A stretch of 64,000 nt of DNA from Daejeonella sp. H1SJ63 (GCF_029360775.1 NZ_JARKMZ010000036.1:62001-126000); one strand, 5' to 3'. Counted from the first letter of the stretch, positions 9,400 to 17,387 are shown. Translations and numbers: made by a program. The notes: generated by a model not told the origin, from the letters alone.

Positions 9400-9917
9400 T
9401 GAACATTGTTTTCTTTACAGACGTGTAGCTGATTGATTTTGCAACATACGTATTAAGATTAATGGTTCAATTTATAGTAATTATTTGATTGCCTTTAATT
9501 CAGACTGATTCAGGAAGATACAAACGCGGCCCTATCGTTATTGTTTGAAACGTGGATGAACGAGAACGGCGATTTTATCGCGGCCCTGATGTTTTATTGC
9601 CCTTCTATGGTGTTGTAAGCTTACAATTGCACATAAAGGGTTTGGGCTTGGCGAAGGTGGCGATTTTTAGCAGAAAAATTGATACAAAGCACTAATAGTT
9701 CAAATTTAGCAAAAACTGTCATTCGAAGCGGTGTCGTTAATTGTTAGCATAAATGTAATACAAGTGTGATACAGTTGTATTACAAATGCTGGTAAAGTAC
9801 TTGTTAATTGTCTGAGTATTATATATACTTGTAAAGTATTGATAGACAAGGATAATGTAAGTCAGGATGTTAATTCTTGATTTTGCAGTTGTCAAATCAA
9901 GTTAACAACAAAATCAA
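9400..9917. other. Non-coding left edge of accessory island
   Basis: This 518-bp stretch has no credible gene. It contains a 9-bp direct repeat CGCGGCCCT (9525-9533 and 9579-9587), the repeat element described separately at 9629-9748, and an AT-rich segment before the Fic gene. No strong promoter match was seen. Confidence 0.6.
9629..9748. repeat. attC-like intergenic repeat element, copy 1
   Basis: This element is related to the one at 11120-11252. Shared blocks in the same order are GGCTTGGCG, GTGGCG(G)ATTTTTAGCA, and AAAACTGTCAT-CGAAGC. The left end carries GCACATAA (9629-9636), matching the reverse complement of the TTATGTGC end of copy 2. The right end finishes in GTTAGC (9743-9748). 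Unlike copy 2, the terminal inverted arms are poorly preserved. Together the two copies frame the Fic gene. Confidence 0.7.
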
Positions 9918-11081
9918 ATGTCAGAGGCAGAGTTTTTACATTACGATTTGAAATTGATAGAGCCGTCTTTCGGTTCTTCACTTACGGATTTAATTATTGA
10001 GTTGGATTATCTTCGAAAGAAACCGCTTGGAGGTTCAACACACCCGAAGGTTTTTTTTCAGTTGAAACATATCTTTCATACTCTTGAAAGTATTGGGTCA
10101 GCAAGGATTGAAGGAAACAATACAACTATTGCTGAATACATTGAAACTAAACTTACAGAAACCCAAAAAGTTCCGCCAAGTATTAAGGAAATACGGAACA
10201 TAGAAAAGGCGATGGCTTTCATTGAGGAAAATATAAAAGATTGTCCAATCAACAGAGCTTTTTTGAGTGAGATGCACAGAATGATTGTTGACGGATTGTT
10301 GCCACCTCCAAATGGAGAAGGTGATGCAACTCCTGGTGAATACAGAAAAGTAAACTTGAAAATAAATAAGTCAACGCATAAGCCGCCTGAATGGTTAAAG
10401 GTTGGTGATTATATGAATGAGTTGATAGATTTTGTCAACAGAGAAGATAGCCCTAAATATGATTTGCTTAAAGCCGCTATTGCACATCATCGGTTTGTTT
10501 GGATTCACCCTTTTGGAAACGGTAATGGCAGAACTGTTCGTCTGTTTACTTATGCAATGCTTGTCAAAACAGGATTCAATGTTAATGTTGGAAGAATCAT
10601 AAACCCTACTGCCGTGTTTTGCAGCAACAGGAATGATTATTATACAAACTTGTCCCAAGCAGATAAAGGAACAGATGAAGGAATAATTACTTGGGTTGAA
10701 TATGTTTTAAAAGGTCTAAAAGAAGAAATAGAAAAAATTGATAGGCTGTCGGACTACAATTTCTTGAGAAAGGAAATACTGATTCCTACAATTGGTCATT
10801 CTTTAGAAAGGAAATATATTACTGATGTAGAATCAAAGATTTTGAAAAAAGCTATTGATATGCAAGTTATCCAAGCTGCTGATGTCAAAGAATTTTTTGG
10901 CGGCAAGGCTGATGCAGAAGTGTCAAGGCAAATCAGAAAACTAATTGATAAAAAAATGCTTGTCCCAGAAAAGGAAGGCACACGAAAATATGTTTTGAGA
11001 TTTGATAACAGCTATCTTCTTAGAAGTGTTATAAAGTCATTAGGTGAAAAAGGTTTCCTTCCTGTCCGTGATGAAGTTTGA
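9918..11081 (+). CDS. Fic family protein (AMPylase-type) with N-terminal autoinhibitory motif
   Basis: This 387-aa Fic protein carries the catalytic motif HPFGNGNGR at residues 197-205. Family members transfer AMP (or other nucleotide-derived groups) onto target hydroxyls. An inhibitory helix motif S-x-x-x-E-G is present as SARIEG (residues 61-66), so this is a class II, self-inhibited Fic protein. The N-terminal Fic_N-like segment spans residues 1-100, the Fic core about 110-255, and the last 90 residues resemble a winged helix (DAEVSRQIRKLIDKKMLVP). It is a lone gene between two copies of an unusual repeat, which suggests acquisition as a cassette. The target is unknown. Confidence 0.93.
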   Translation: MSEAEFLHYDLKLIEPSFGSSLTDLIIELDYLRKKPLGGSTHPKVFFQLKHIFHTLESIGSARIEGNNTTIAEYIETKLTETQKVPPSIKEIRNIEKAMAFIEENIKDCPINRAFLSEMHRMIVDGLLPPPNGEGDATPGEYRKVNLKINKSTHKPPEWLKVGDYMNELIDFVNREDSPKYDLLKAAIAHHRFVWIHPFGNGNGRTVRLFTYAMLVKTGFNVNVGRIINPTAVFCSNRNDYYTNLSQADKGTDEGIITWVEYVLKGLKEEIEKIDRLSDYNFLRKEILIPTIGHSLERKYITDVESKILKKAIDMQVIQAADVKEFFGGKADAEVSRQIRKLIDKKMLVPEKEGTRKYVLRFDNSYLLRSVIKSLGEKGFLPVRDEV

Positions 11082-11119
11082 TAGTTGCACTATCTGTTGG
11101 GGGGTGAAATGCTTGCCGG

Positions 11120-11252
11120 TAACGTTTTGCGGCTTGGCGTAGTGGCGGATTTTTAGCAAAAAAGTTCAATCGAAGAACTGCACTTGAACCTACCACAAAA
11201 CTGTCATACGAAGCACTGCACCCGCCATTACGCCAAACCGCTGTTATGTGCC
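11120..11252. repeat. attC-like inverted-repeat element, copy 2
   Basis: This 133-bp element has terminal arms GCGGCTTGGCGTAGTGGCGG (11129-11148) and CCGCCATTACGCCAAACCGC (11222-11241) that pair at 18 of 20 positions. They are bracketed by TAAC (11120-11123) and GTTA (11243-11246). Inside are a GTTCAA/TTGAAC inverted pair (11164-11169, 11184-11189) and a direct repeat CGAAGnACTGCAC. The layout (outer TAAC...GTTA, long imperfect arms, central bulges) recalls integron attC or VCR sites, though the sequence is not an integron consensus. It lies between the Fic gene and the restriction-modification pair. Confidence 0.75.
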
Positions 11253-11258
11253 GTTCTT

Positions 11259-12392
11259 CTATTCTTCGTCCTCGTCCGTGTCCTCATAGTTAAACTCAAC
11301 TTTGCTTTGAATTACTACTTCGTCAAGGATTTTGTTTAGATAACCTTGTTTCACAGCATCGTTAAATCTGTCGTTGAGGGTCGGAATATTTATCACTTCT
11401 TCAATGCAGTCCATATAGGTGTCAACTATGGATTTTATTGAATATGTCTTGCTGGCATTGTCCCTGATTTTCTTTAATAGGTCTTCTGTCGGTTCGGTTG
11501 ATTTAATTACAAAAGTGATTGGATACTTCTGTATTTTGTCAATGTCGAGAAAGTATTTTTTGAAGTCCAAAGTTTCTGTTACTTGAAAAAATCGCCCAAG
11601 CGGTTTCATTACAAAGTCAATACCTCCGTCATTTGCGTTTGTCCTACCTGTTTTGTAAAGTTTCAAATTCTCTTTGTTTAGTTTTTCAAGTTCGTAGCCC
11701 CAAAATATTTGCTGGTCGTGATAGAAATACTTGAGAATGGAATAACTAACGATTTCAAAGAGCCTTGCATCTACATTTGGTGCAAGCAAACCAATTACAA
11801 ACTCCTCAATTTTTTTCGGGGTAGTCTTGCCAATTTCTTGCAACTCCTCACAAGATTTCACAAAGCGTTGAAAAGCATCTTGCTTTGTCTTGGAATATTC
11901 GTCAATAATTTCAATGATAGCCTTTGCGACATTGAAGTTGGCTTTGCCAACTTTTATTTTCAAAAGGTTTTCATTTATCCAATAACGATTTGTCTCGTGG
12001 TTACGAAGAATTGGAATAAACTCTGAACTTGGAAAATATTTCTGAAATTCCGAGTTCATTCTGTTGTTCAATGCGTGATTTTGAAGTTTGCTTCCAAAAG
12101 GTAATTCTCTTTGGCGTTTGAAAAGTTTTACAAACGCTGCTCCTTCGTATTTTGAATAATCACCTTTTTGGTCAAAGCCATTGGCGATATAATCTTCTAT
12201 GATAACATAGATAGCGTAAAGGTTTGCGAAACTTGAACGAGATTTTGAACCCTTATTTGCAGAACGGGTTTTCTCGTTTATGTATTGAATTAGTTGGCTC
12301 TTATCGAAAATATCGTCAGCATTTTTGCCAAAGTGTTTTTCTAAAACCGATTTAATGTTTGCTGTGAATATATTTTCCATTTGGCTCTTCAA
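11259..12392 (-). CDS. Putative type II restriction endonuclease partner of the YhdJ-like methyltransferase
   Basis: I do not recognise the 377-aa protein as a named family, but its place directly after, and overlapping by 41 bp, a DNA adenine methyltransferase gene indicates the cognate endonuclease. A PD-(D/E)XK-like core is visible: LFEIVSYSIL (E213), then NDGGIDFV (D255, D259) and FFQVTE (Q270, E273), where the usual final Lys is not obvious. The C-terminus is strongly acidic (EDTDEDEE). If the methyltransferase keeps YhdJ specificity the site would be ATGCAT (NsiI type); this is inference. The TAG stop lies only seven bases inside the flanking repeat. Confidence 0.7.
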   Translation of the reverse strand: MKSQMENIFTANIKSVLEKHFGKNADDIFDKSQLIQYINEKTRSANKGSKSRSSFANLYAIYVIIEDYIANGFDQKGDYSKYEGAAFVKLFKRQRELPFGSKLQNHALNNRMNSEFQKYFPSSEFIPILRNHETNRYWINENLLKIKVGKANFNVAKAIIEIIDEYSKTKQDAFQRFVKSCEELQEIGKTTPKKIEEFVIGLLAPNVDARLFEIVSYSILKYFYHDQQIFWGYELEKLNKENLKLYKTGRTNANDGGIDFVMKPLGRFFQVTETLDFKKYFLDIDKIQKYPITFVIKSTEPTEDLLKKIRDNASKTYSIKSIVDTYMDCIEEVINIPTLNDRFNDAVKQGYLNKILDEVVIQSKVEFNYEDTDEDEE

Positions 12393-13251
12393 ATAATTTT
12401 AAGGTGTTGGCGGTAGCCAACTTTTCTGTTTCAAATGTGCGGATTTCCTTTTGTAGTTTTTCGCCTTTAAACTCTTTGGCTAATTGTAATCTCCGCAAAC
12501 CGATTTTTACATACTCGTCTTGAAGTTCTATTCCAATGGAATTTCTGCCAAGTTCTTTTGCTACAAAGCAAGTAGTAAATGTTCCCGAAAATGGGTCCAT
12601 AACTAAGTCACCTTCGTTTGAACTTGCTTTGATAATTCTTTCAAGTAAAGCGATTGGTTTCTGTGTCGGGTGATTTTCGTATTCGTCCATTCGATAACGA
12701 ATCCTTGCAAATTCCCAAACATTGCCAGGAACTTTCTCTGAACTATAAACTGTCGGAACAGCTTTGCGATAGTCAATAAGTTTACGTTTTGCCCCTGTTT
12801 TTGCTTCGACTAAAATGTCGTTTGTGTTAAAAGTGTAGTTATTTTTGTCTTTTACACAAAACAAAATCGGCTCATACATTGAACCATAGTATTTTTTGGC
12901 TTGAACACCTGAACTGTCGTAATACCAAACAAGACGAGAAAGTATGTTTAACTTTTTGCGAAGATAAATGTCAAAAAACGGCATAAACTGTGTCGCTGTC
13001 ATTACATAAAAACTACCGTTTGGTTTAAGTTTTTGAATACACAAGTCAAGCCACTCGTAGCACCATTCAAGGTATGCTTCTTCGGTTTTCCATTTTTCAA
13101 TGTGTCCGTTGAAGTTCTTACCAATGTTATATGGTGGGTCGGAAAAAATTAAGTCCACCGAGTTATCTGGTAGCGTTTTCAATGCTTCCAAAGCGTCTCC
13201 GTGAATAATTTTATGTTGTTCGTTGCCTAATATTTCCATTTTCAAATTCAT
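12352..13251 (-). CDS. DNA adenine methyltransferase, YhdJ/M.EcoKII-like, beta class
   Basis: This 299-aa N6-adenine methyltransferase has motif IV DPPY at residues 38-41 and motif I DPFSGT at 219-224, in the beta-class order (IV before I), plus HPTQKP (194-199). Long stretches closely resemble E. coli YhdJ as I remember it, for example DPPYNIGKNF, YDSSGVQAKK, YGSMYEPIL, VEAKTG and VPGNVW. YhdJ methylates ATGCAT, so the same site is a reasonable prediction. In E. coli it is an orphan enzyme; here it is followed by an overlapping endonuclease-like gene, making a type II restriction-modification pair. A second start (ATG at 13239) is possible. Confidence 0.92.
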   Translation of the reverse strand: MNLKMEILGNEQHKIIHGDALEALKTLPDNSVDLIFSDPPYNIGKNFNGHIEKWKTEEAYLEWCYEWLDLCIQKLKPNGSFYVMTATQFMPFFDIYLRKKLNILSRLVWYYDSSGVQAKKYYGSMYEPILFCVKDKNNYTFNTNDILVEAKTGAKRKLIDYRKAVPTVYSSEKVPGNVWEFARIRYRMDEYENHPTQKPIALLERIIKASSNEGDLVMDPFSGTFTTCFVAKELGRNSIGIELQDEYVKIGLRRLQLAKEFKGEKLQKEIRTFETEKLATANTLKLFEEPNGKYIHSKH

Positions 13252-13653
13252 TTAAAAGTCGTTTCAAATTTAGTCAAAAAAACAGGTCGTCGGTTTGAAA
13301 GCTGTCTGTTTTTGTCCACAGTTATTTCGTTGTAGCACCGTCTTTTAGAATGGCACATAACTAAATAGGATTTTATACGCAATTTAGCATAAAAATAAGA
13401 TACAAGGAGCTGCGCCATGTTAATTGCGGATAAAATTAAGTTGAACGGAACCGCCTGTATTCCAATGCATTTGGCTATGGAGAAGTAATCTTTAGAATGG
13501 ATATCATTGTAATAAAATAACCAGTTAATCTTTATAAATAATTTCACAAATCGGCATCAATAATTGTGTTCACTTCATTCAAACTACGATGAGGGCAAAG
13601 AGATTCCCGGCCACCTTTTAGAAAAATGCAGTAAAAATTTGATTTTCATTTTG
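13252..13653. other. Non-coding junction between R-M cassette and IS91-type unit
   Basis: About 400 bp with no credible gene. A 99-codon open frame here has an implausible composition. The right border of the restriction-modification cassette (GGCACATAAC, 13352-13361) lies in it, and the oriIS-side end of the IS91-type element should lie in its right part, but I could not fix it. Confidence 0.5.
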
Positions 13654-14856
13654 TCAAGGAACGAAGATTGCGACTGATTCGGGAGGGGCTCGGTTTCCAA
13701 TCAGCAATTCAGTAGTAACCATATTTCCTTTTTTACAAACCGGACATTTTAATATATCCATGCCGGTAATTACCAGAAGAGTATCTTGCCAGGAAAGCCC
13801 TGCCAATTTCGATTTTGAAGAGCTATAGGCCAATACCTTCTTACATTTCAATAATATCTCATTACGATTTCTGAATGCTAATATTCCATAATACCGGATC
13901 TTGCAAAATCCCTTTGGCAGTACGTGGAGCAGAAAGCGTCTGATAAATTCTGCTGCCGGAAGCTTCATTGACTTTATTCTTCCAAGCTCCCTGTAATCCT
14001 TCCAATTAAAAATGACCTGATCTCCTTCAATACCGGTAATCCGGTCGTTAGAAATAGCGACCCGATGGGTGTAGCGACTCAAATAATTAACGATATGAGC
14101 ACTGTTTTTAAAAGGTTTCTTTGCATAAACCACCCACTCTTTTGCATACACCAGATTTAACAGTGCCTTAAAATTGCCTTTCAGATGTAAAGGTTTGATT
14201 TGCCCATCAAACTTGAGCTGGTTTTGACGATGCGCTTGTTTGAGCAGAGCAAGGAATTTTCCTTTAAAAACTGCGGAAATTACTTTTACAGGAATAAAGA
14301 ATTTTTTAGACGATGGTCTCCAACATTGCGCCGTTTGACACCAACCACCCGATGGTACAATCGTATGCAGATGCGGATGATCCATCAGATTTTGTCCCCA
14401 GGTGTGCAACACGGCAAGTAATCCGCTTTGCACGTTCAGGTATTTTTTGTCTCTGGAAAGCAGCAACAAACTTTCGGATGCGGCTTTAAAAAGGATATCA
14501 TACAAACATTTTTGATTAACAAGAGCCAACCTGTTGAGTTCCGATGGAATAGTGAAGACAAGGTGGAAATAACTTACAGGTAAAAGCGTAGTATTGAGTT
14601 TATCCACCCATTTAGCCTGTTTCATTCCCTGGCATTGAGGGCAGTGGCGATTGCGGCAGGAGTTGTAAACGATTCGCTTGTGTCCGCAATGATCACAACT
14701 ATCTACGCGTCCGCCCATAGCAGGGGTGCGACAATGTTGTATGGCATACATTGCCTTGAGCTGTTGTTCGGGTAATTTATGCTCAAGCCTGTAGTTGCTT
14801 CCAAAGGATGCCAATACTTCCCTAAGCCCCGCAGAAGGAGCCATAATGGTTTCCAT
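13654..14856 (-). CDS. IS91-family HUH transposase
   Basis: This is a rolling-circle type transposase of 400 aa. An N-terminal zinc-binding segment (CDHCGHKRIVYNSCRNRHCPQC) is followed by the HUH motif HPHLHTIVPSGG and the tyrosine motif YLSRYTHRVAISNDRI, which carries two Tyr as expected for IS91 Y2 enzymes. A second Cys pair is near the C-terminus (CPVCKKGNMV). The gene starts 11 bases after the stop of a tyrosine recombinase gene on the same strand, an arrangement seen in a subset of IS91-like elements. It appears intact. IS91-type elements leave no target duplication, so ends are hard to call by eye. Confidence 0.93.
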   Translation of the reverse strand: METIMAPSAGLREVLASFGSNYRLEHKLPEQQLKAMYAIQHCRTPAMGGRVDSCDHCGHKRIVYNSCRNRHCPQCQGMKQAKWVDKLNTTLLPVSYFHLVFTIPSELNRLALVNQKCLYDILFKAASESLLLLSRDKKYLNVQSGLLAVLHTWGQNLMDHPHLHTIVPSGGWCQTAQCWRPSSKKFFIPVKVISAVFKGKFLALLKQAHRQNQLKFDGQIKPLHLKGNFKALLNLVYAKEWVVYAKKPFKNSAHIVNYLSRYTHRVAISNDRITGIEGDQVIFNWKDYRELGRIKSMKLPAAEFIRRFLLHVLPKGFCKIRYYGILAFRNRNEILLKCKKVLAYSSSKSKLAGLSWQDTLLVITGMDILKCPVCKKGNMVTTELLIGNRAPPESVAIFVP

Positions 14857-14867
14857 AAGAACCGGAC

Positions 14868-15701
14868 TTACATGGAAAGGGTATCCAGTGGACTTTTTAC
14901 GGCATAAACCGAATACTTCTGTACATGCAAATAAATGCTGGTGGTTCTCAGGGAAGTATGCCCCAGAAGCTGCTGGATAATAGGCAAAGAAACACCTTGC
15001 TCAAGAAGATGAGTGGCGAAACTATGACGCAAGGAATGAATACCTACCTGTTTATTGATACCGGCTTTTCGTAACGCATCTTTAAAGATATGTTGTGCCG
15101 TACGGGACGCAATGGGTTGATTCGGTTTGGTTTCAAAAAGCCACTCCCTCACCCGATAGATTTTCCAGTATTCCCTTAAGAGATGAAGGGCCACTGGGGA
15201 TAAAATCGTGTAACGGTCTTTTGCCCCCTTGGCTTGTACCACCCTGATGAGCATCCGTTGTGAGTCAATATGTCGTATTTTTAAATTACACGCTTCCTGT
15301 AGCCGCAAACCGGCTGAATAGGTGAGCATCAGAAATGCCTTATGCTTTAAATTTCTGGGAGTATTGATGATCCTGCTCACTTCTTCTTTGGACAGAACCA
15401 CAGGTAGTTTTTTTTCACGCCTTGGACGGGGAATATCAATTCCATCCCAATCTCTTTTTAAAACTTCACAAAAGAAGATTTTCAAGGCACTGATTGTTTG
15501 ATTCATCCATGATTTACTGAGCTTTGCTTCGGTCAGTTTGTACTGGATGTATTCCCTGATTTGATCCACACTCAATAAATCAGGGGATGTCTTATAATGG
15601 GTAGAAAGACATACCAGACATTCAATGTAAGTGGCTATGGTATTCTTACTATAGCCCTTCAGCTGCATTTGCTGAATCATTTTGTTCCTTAATTCGCTCA
15701 T
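14868..15701 (-). CDS. Tyrosine recombinase associated with IS91-type transposase
   Basis: This 277-aa tyrosine recombinase has a SAM-like core-binding domain (about residues 1-85) and a catalytic domain with Arg in SAGLRLQEACNL, the HSLRHSFATHL box, and the Tyr nucleophile in TTSIYLHV. All catalytic residues are present. It is transcribed with the HUH transposase 11 bases downstream. Its catalytic half is clearly related to the next recombinase at 15884-16936 (shared VLSKEE, LKHKA, QAKG-KDR and WLFE blocks), so the two are paralogues. A 9-bp perfect inverted repeat lies two bases before its ATG. Confidence 0.92.
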   Translation of the reverse strand: MSELRNKMIQQMQLKGYSKNTIATYIECLVCLSTHYKTSPDLLSVDQIREYIQYKLTEAKLSKSWMNQTISALKIFFCEVLKRDWDGIDIPRPRREKKLPVVLSKEEVSRIINTPRNLKHKAFLMLTYSAGLRLQEACNLKIRHIDSQRMLIRVVQAKGAKDRYTILSPVALHLLREYWKIYRVREWLFETKPNQPIASRTAQHIFKDALRKAGINKQVGIHSLRHSFATHLLEQGVSLPIIQQLLGHTSLRTTSIYLHVQKYSVYAVKSPLDTLSM

Positions 15702-15702
15702 G

Positions 15703-15730
15703 ATAGTATGTTTTAGGTTTTACATACTAT
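15703..15730. promoter_or_regulatory. Inverted repeat just upstream of the recombinase start
   Basis: ATAGTATGT (15703-15711) and ACATACTAT (15722-15730) form a perfect 9-bp inverted repeat with a 10-bp spacer, beginning two bases upstream of the recombinase ATG at 15701. Half-sites about 19 bp centre to centre on one DNA face fit an operator for autoregulation or a recombinase binding site. Function is inferred from position only. Confidence 0.5.
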
Positions 15731-15800
15731 AAAGTTCGATACAAATTATAAAGCCGGTAAGGTAGCTACCGCTGCAAGCGGTTTAGTTCAACTTGTATAT

Positions 15801-15864
15801 AAGGATGACAAAAGTTCCTCAAGCCGCCCAAATCAGGCAAGCTTGTGGCATGTTTATCATCCTT
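15801..15864. repeat. 64-bp imperfect palindrome between the two recombinase genes
   Basis: The outer arms AAGGATGACAAA (15801-15812) and TTTATCATCCTT (15853-15864) match at 11 of 12 positions, and inner arms CCTCAAGC/GCTTGTGG extend the pairing. It lies downstream of recombinase 2 and upstream of recombinase 1. It could be a terminator-like hairpin, an IS terminus, or a recombination site; it lacks a T-run, so a simple terminator is less likely. Confidence 0.55.
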
Positions 15865-15883
15865 TATTAAATATGCACTTTAC

Positions 15884-16936
15884 TTAAAGGATATCCAAAT
15901 CATCAAATGGGCTTTTAATATTCTGCAAACTTTTCGTACTTACATGAGTATAGATTTCTGTTGTTTTACTGCTTTTATGCCCCAGAATTTCCTGAATGTA
16001 TCGTAGATCGGTTCCATTCTCCAACAGATGGGTTGCATAGCTGTGCCTTAACCAATGAAGAGTCACCGGTTTTTTTATTTTTGCTATGCATAATGCTTGT
16101 TTAAGTACACTTGCTAAACTCCTCTCATTGTACTGCTCCTCCGGTTTTTGCCCTTCAAAGAGCCAAATCCTTGGTCTGTACAGTTTGTAGTATTCCTGTA
16201 ATTGATAAATTATTCTTTCTGACAGAGGGACTACACGGTCTTTCTTCCCCTTGGCTTGCTTAATAATCAGCAGTTTTCTTTTGGAATCCACGTGGGTAAT
16301 CTTCAGATTTAAAATTTCTGATCTCCTCAATCCACAGCTATATATCAGACAAAGCATCGCCTTGTGTTTGATGTTCTTAGGAGAATTCAGGATCATTTTG
16401 ATCTCTTCCTTGCTTAAGACATTAGGCAAAACACTTGCACTTTTAGGTCTGTGAACCAGGTCTGGATTGATTCGTAGACCAGTTTGGGTTTTAAAGAATA
16501 ATTTTATGGCATTAACTACCTGATTCTGATATGAGGCAGATAATCCGTTTTTAAGTAAATAGTTATTATTGTACTTAATTACATCCGAATTATCAATTTC
16601 AGAAATGGATTTATCCTTATGGAAGGTTAAAAACGATTTTAATGCATTAAGATAAGTTTCAATTGTATTTTCGCTGTAGCGTTTCGATCTTAACCATGAT
16701 TTAAACCCCGCGATTTCCATTGATTTATTGGCTAAGGGATCTGCGACATTTTGAATTTTAAATTTTTCGCGGTATTCCACAGAATCGGGTAAATGCCATG
16801 CTTTTAAAGAATTACTCCATTTTGAACCGGATAATTTCTTCATTCTTAACACAAATTCAGTCTGATTGGGAAAGTAAACTGCAATTCGTTTCTCTCCCCT
16901 AATTTTTACAAGCTCAGCTTTCCATGGAATGGCCAT
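15884..16936 (-). CDS. Tyrosine recombinase/integrase with N-terminal extension
   Basis: The 350-aa enzyme has an extra N-terminal domain of about 70 residues (pattern VYFPNQTEFVLRMKKL, then WSNSLKAWHLPDS) ahead of the SAM-like domain. The catalytic domain has Arg in SCGLRRSEILNL, HWLRHSYATHL and Tyr in TTEIYTHVS, so it should be active. It resembles the neighbouring recombinase but lacks an associated transposase. Upstream is a heptamer-type repeat locus. Such XerD-like integrases are common in Bacteroidota accessory regions; its substrate site is unknown. Confidence 0.9.
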   Translation of the reverse strand: MAIPWKAELVKIRGEKRIAVYFPNQTEFVLRMKKLSGSKWSNSLKAWHLPDSVEYREKFKIQNVADPLANKSMEIAGFKSWLRSKRYSENTIETYLNALKSFLTFHKDKSISEIDNSDVIKYNNNYLLKNGLSASYQNQVVNAIKLFFKTQTGLRINPDLVHRPKSASVLPNVLSKEEIKMILNSPKNIKHKAMLCLIYSCGLRRSEILNLKITHVDSKRKLLIIKQAKGKKDRVVPLSERIIYQLQEYYKLYRPRIWLFEGQKPEEQYNERSLASVLKQALCIAKIKKPVTLHWLRHSYATHLLENGTDLRYIQEILGHKSSKTTEIYTHVSTKSLQNIKSPFDDLDIL

Positions 16937-16942
16937 ATTTTT

Positions 16943-17038
16943 GAGAATTAAGAATTAAGTATTGAGATAGAGAGTGCTTCGTTTGACATTCAGTAATCAA
17001 TTTCTAACCATCTGACAACTAATCACTAACCAACTAAC
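16943..17038. repeat. Heptad intergenic repeat locus A
   Basis: Left of the locus are 7-bp units GAGAATT, AAGAATT, AAGTATT and GAGATAG (16943-16970). On the right CTAA/CTGA words recur at 17004, 17012, 17019, 17026 and 17034, a 7-8 bp period. It belongs with the other heptad arrays of this window, though here the two sides are not clearly complementary. It fills the gap between the recombinase and the zinc-ribbon gene. Confidence 0.5.
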
Positions 17039-17387
17039 CCCCGGCACGCTTCACCACCAGAAACACATCACCCTCCAATCTTAAAACCCCGTATTCATAA
17101 CAGAAGTAATAGGTGTTTCCATTCCGGGTATGGTGCAGATGGGTATGGAAATCGGGGTTGAAGCCTGATTTAAGTAATTCATCTTTCCTGATCTTTGATT
17201 TTTGGGCTTTGAGAAGGGTAGAAAGCACAGTATAGTTCTTTCTGAGTATGATATTGATCTCTTTCAGCGCCTTAAATTGTGCTGAATGCAAATGATTATT
17301 GTAATGACTGCGGCATTGATCATCGCAGAATTTTTTGTCGGAACGCCCTCTCAGGGCAGCACCGCAGTCTAAACATTCACGGTCCAT
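17034..17387 (-). CDS. Small zinc-ribbon protein, unknown function
   Basis: The 117-aa protein opens with a four-cysteine zinc ribbon (CLDCGAALRGRSDKKFCDDQC), followed by a basic helical region and a compact domain rich in His and Tyr (HTHLHHTRNGNTYYFCYEYG). I have seen similar conserved hypothetical proteins in Bacteroidota but know no function. The start ATG lies right before the ribbon. DNA or RNA binding is plausible from the ribbon. The ssb gene lies on the other strand, with divergent starts 157 bp apart. Confidence 0.75.
   Translation of the reverse strand: MDRECLDCGAALRGRSDKKFCDDQCRSHYNNHLHSAQFKALKEINIILRKNYTVLSTLLKAQKSKIRKDELLKSGFNPDFHTHLHHTRNGNTYYFCYEYGVLRLEGDVFLVVKRAGG

Larger units (their letters stand above)
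11243..13361. other. Restriction-modification cassette bounded by a 10-bp inverted repeat
   Basis: GTTATGTGCC at 11243-11252 and its exact reverse complement GGCACATAAC at 13352-13361 enclose the endonuclease and methyltransferase genes and little else. The left copy is also the outer end of the attC-like repeat. The arrangement marks plausible borders of a mobile unit; a 10-bp match within 2 kb could in principle be chance, but its position fits. Confidence 0.45.
13654..15730 (-). mobile_element. IS91-like element with associated tyrosine recombinase (core region)
   Basis: The recombinase-transposase pair is treated as one element. The coordinates cover the two genes and the perfect inverted repeat ahead of the recombinase; true ori and ter ends were not identified. 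A large imperfect palindrome at 15801-15864 is a candidate terminus. The unit sits in the accessory island next to a second recombinase gene of the same subfamily. Confidence 0.6.

Noticed and set aside
11120..11252. True integron attC site
   Set aside because: The cores do not match the RYYYAAC/GTTRRRY pattern fully and no IntI-type integrase is present; kept only as attC-like.
13248..13547. 99-codon open frame between the methyltransferase and the IS91 unit
   Set aside because: Composition is implausible, no family is recognisable, and the R-M cassette border repeat lies inside it. It is probably chance.
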